From contig CALGAG010000254.1 in NCBI GenBank assembly GCA_937951995.1, positions 1 to 21,029 of the forward strand: a stretch of 21,029 bases of DNA, written 5' to 3'. A program made the position numbers and the translations under genes. Below are positions 20,515-21,029 of this stretch, one piece after another (positions within the stretch are counted from its first letter, which is position 1; the number at the start of each line of letters is the position of its first letter). The DNA comes from an uncultured Bacillota bacterium. GTDB taxonomy: Bacteria > Bacillota > Clostridia > Tissierellales > Tissierellaceae. The notes under the pieces are model-generated. The model ran no database searches. It was not told the DNA's origin and worked only from the letters and a program-made list of their open reading frames with translations.

Positions 20515-21029
20515 ATGTCCAAGATAAAACTAGTGAAACCGACAATGGAGTATTCCCAGGATATTATGAAATACAGGGATGAGTTCATCAAGTCTGGAGA
20601 CAGCATGGCAGGGTGCGGGAGCCTGAGGGACCAGGAAACTGTAGCAGACTGGCTACATGAGCTTTGCCTGCTTGAAAATGAAGAAACATGTCCTGAAGGA
20701 AAGGTGTGTTCAAATACATATTTAGCCGTCAGGGTCGAGGACAACACACTTATTGGCATCATCGACTTCAGACACCATATTGATCACCCAATCCTAGGAC
20801 TTTGGGGAGGCCACATTGGCTATTCAGTACGACCCTCCCAACGGAGAAAGGGCTATGCAAAGGAAATGCTCAAGCAGGTTCTTGAAAAGTGCAGAGAACA
20901 CGGCTTAAACAAGGTTTTGGTAACCTGTGATGCAAACAATGTTGCAAGCAAAAAGACCATCCTGATAAACGGTGGTGTCTATGAAAGGGATGTCCAGGTG
21001 GATGGAGAAACAATAGAACGCTATTGGAT
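20515..21029 (+). CDS. GNAT-family N-acetyltransferase, cut by the right edge
   Basis: An open frame runs from the ATG at 20515 to the window end without a stop (171 full codons). It starts MSKIKLVKPTMEYSQDIMKY. The acetyl-CoA region is GYSVRPSQRRKGYAKEML with the QRRKGYA loop, followed by VLVTCDANNVASKKTILINGG, the normal end part of this family. Most of the domain is therefore present, and only a short C-terminus is missing. The ribosome site is weak (GGTGAT, seven bases upstream). It resembles clostridial acetyltransferases of unknown substrate. Confidence 0.85.
   Translation, partial: MSKIKLVKPTMEYSQDIMKYRDEFIKSGDSMAGCGSLRDQETVADWLHELCLLENEETCPEGKVCSNTYLAVRVEDNTLIGIIDFRHHIDHPILGLWGGHIGYSVRPSQRRKGYAKEMLKQVLEKCREHGLNKVLVTCDANNVASKKTILINGGVYERDVQVDGETIERYW

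Noticed and set aside
1..21029. CRISPR array, tRNA, rRNA, prophage or intact insertion sequence
   Set aside because: No regularly spaced repeats, no tRNA or rRNA pattern, and no transposase, integrase or phage structural gene were seen.

Overview
The window reads as chromosomal DNA of a low- to mid-G+C anaerobic Firmicute, probably a Clostridia/Tissierellia-type organism. The reasons are strong GGAGG-type ribosome binding sites, TTGACA-17-TATAAT promoters, a T-box leader, heavy AGG/AGA arginine usage, a clostridial antibiotic-resistance-type ABC-F protein and a class II photolyase. No rRNA, tRNA, CRISPR array, transposase or phage gene was seen. Most genes lie on the minus strand. The exceptions are an agmatinase-family gene, a photolyase, a secreted ferritin-like protein and a right-edge acetyltransferase.

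Left part (1-9300). A gene cut by the left edge has a perfect consensus promoter. Next is a GNAT acetyltransferase plus solo B3/4-domain dicistron with its own promoter and terminator. Then comes a four-gene operon (substrate-binding lipoprotein, permease, ATPase, AbgB-like M20 amidohydrolase) preceded by a T-box riboswitch. Two independent positions in the T-box, the CAC specifier and the UGGG acceptor-pairing bulge, both fit tRNA-His. The operon therefore looks like a histidine-starvation-induced system that imports histidine or a histidine conjugate and hydrolyses it. Upstream on the same strand are a second M20 amidohydrolase, a YwaF/TMEM164-type membrane protein and a flavodoxin. An agmatinase-family gene diverges from the flavodoxin, and a 15-bp direct repeat lies in front of each of the two genes.

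Middle (9300-15980). A nitroreductase and a pirin form one operon, divergent from a class II CPD photolyase. An iron-type alcohol dehydrogenase follows. Next is an ABC-F ATPase of the ribosome-protection type, whose roughly 270-nt leader holds a consensus promoter, a candidate 18-codon leader ORF, a terminator that includes the ABC-F Shine-Dalgarno, and a competing antiterminator arm: a textbook-like attenuator.

Right part (15980-21029). A secreted DUF2202 ferritin-like protein is followed by a strong hairpin and a REP-like palindrome. Then come three overlapping minus-strand genes: a UBA-like/DUF4342 membrane protein, an OmpR-type response regulator and a sensor histidine kinase. Two divergent GNAT acetyltransferases close the window, the last one cut by the right edge.

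The strongest candidates for new biology are the histidine T-box transporter/hydrolase operon and the ABC-F attenuator.
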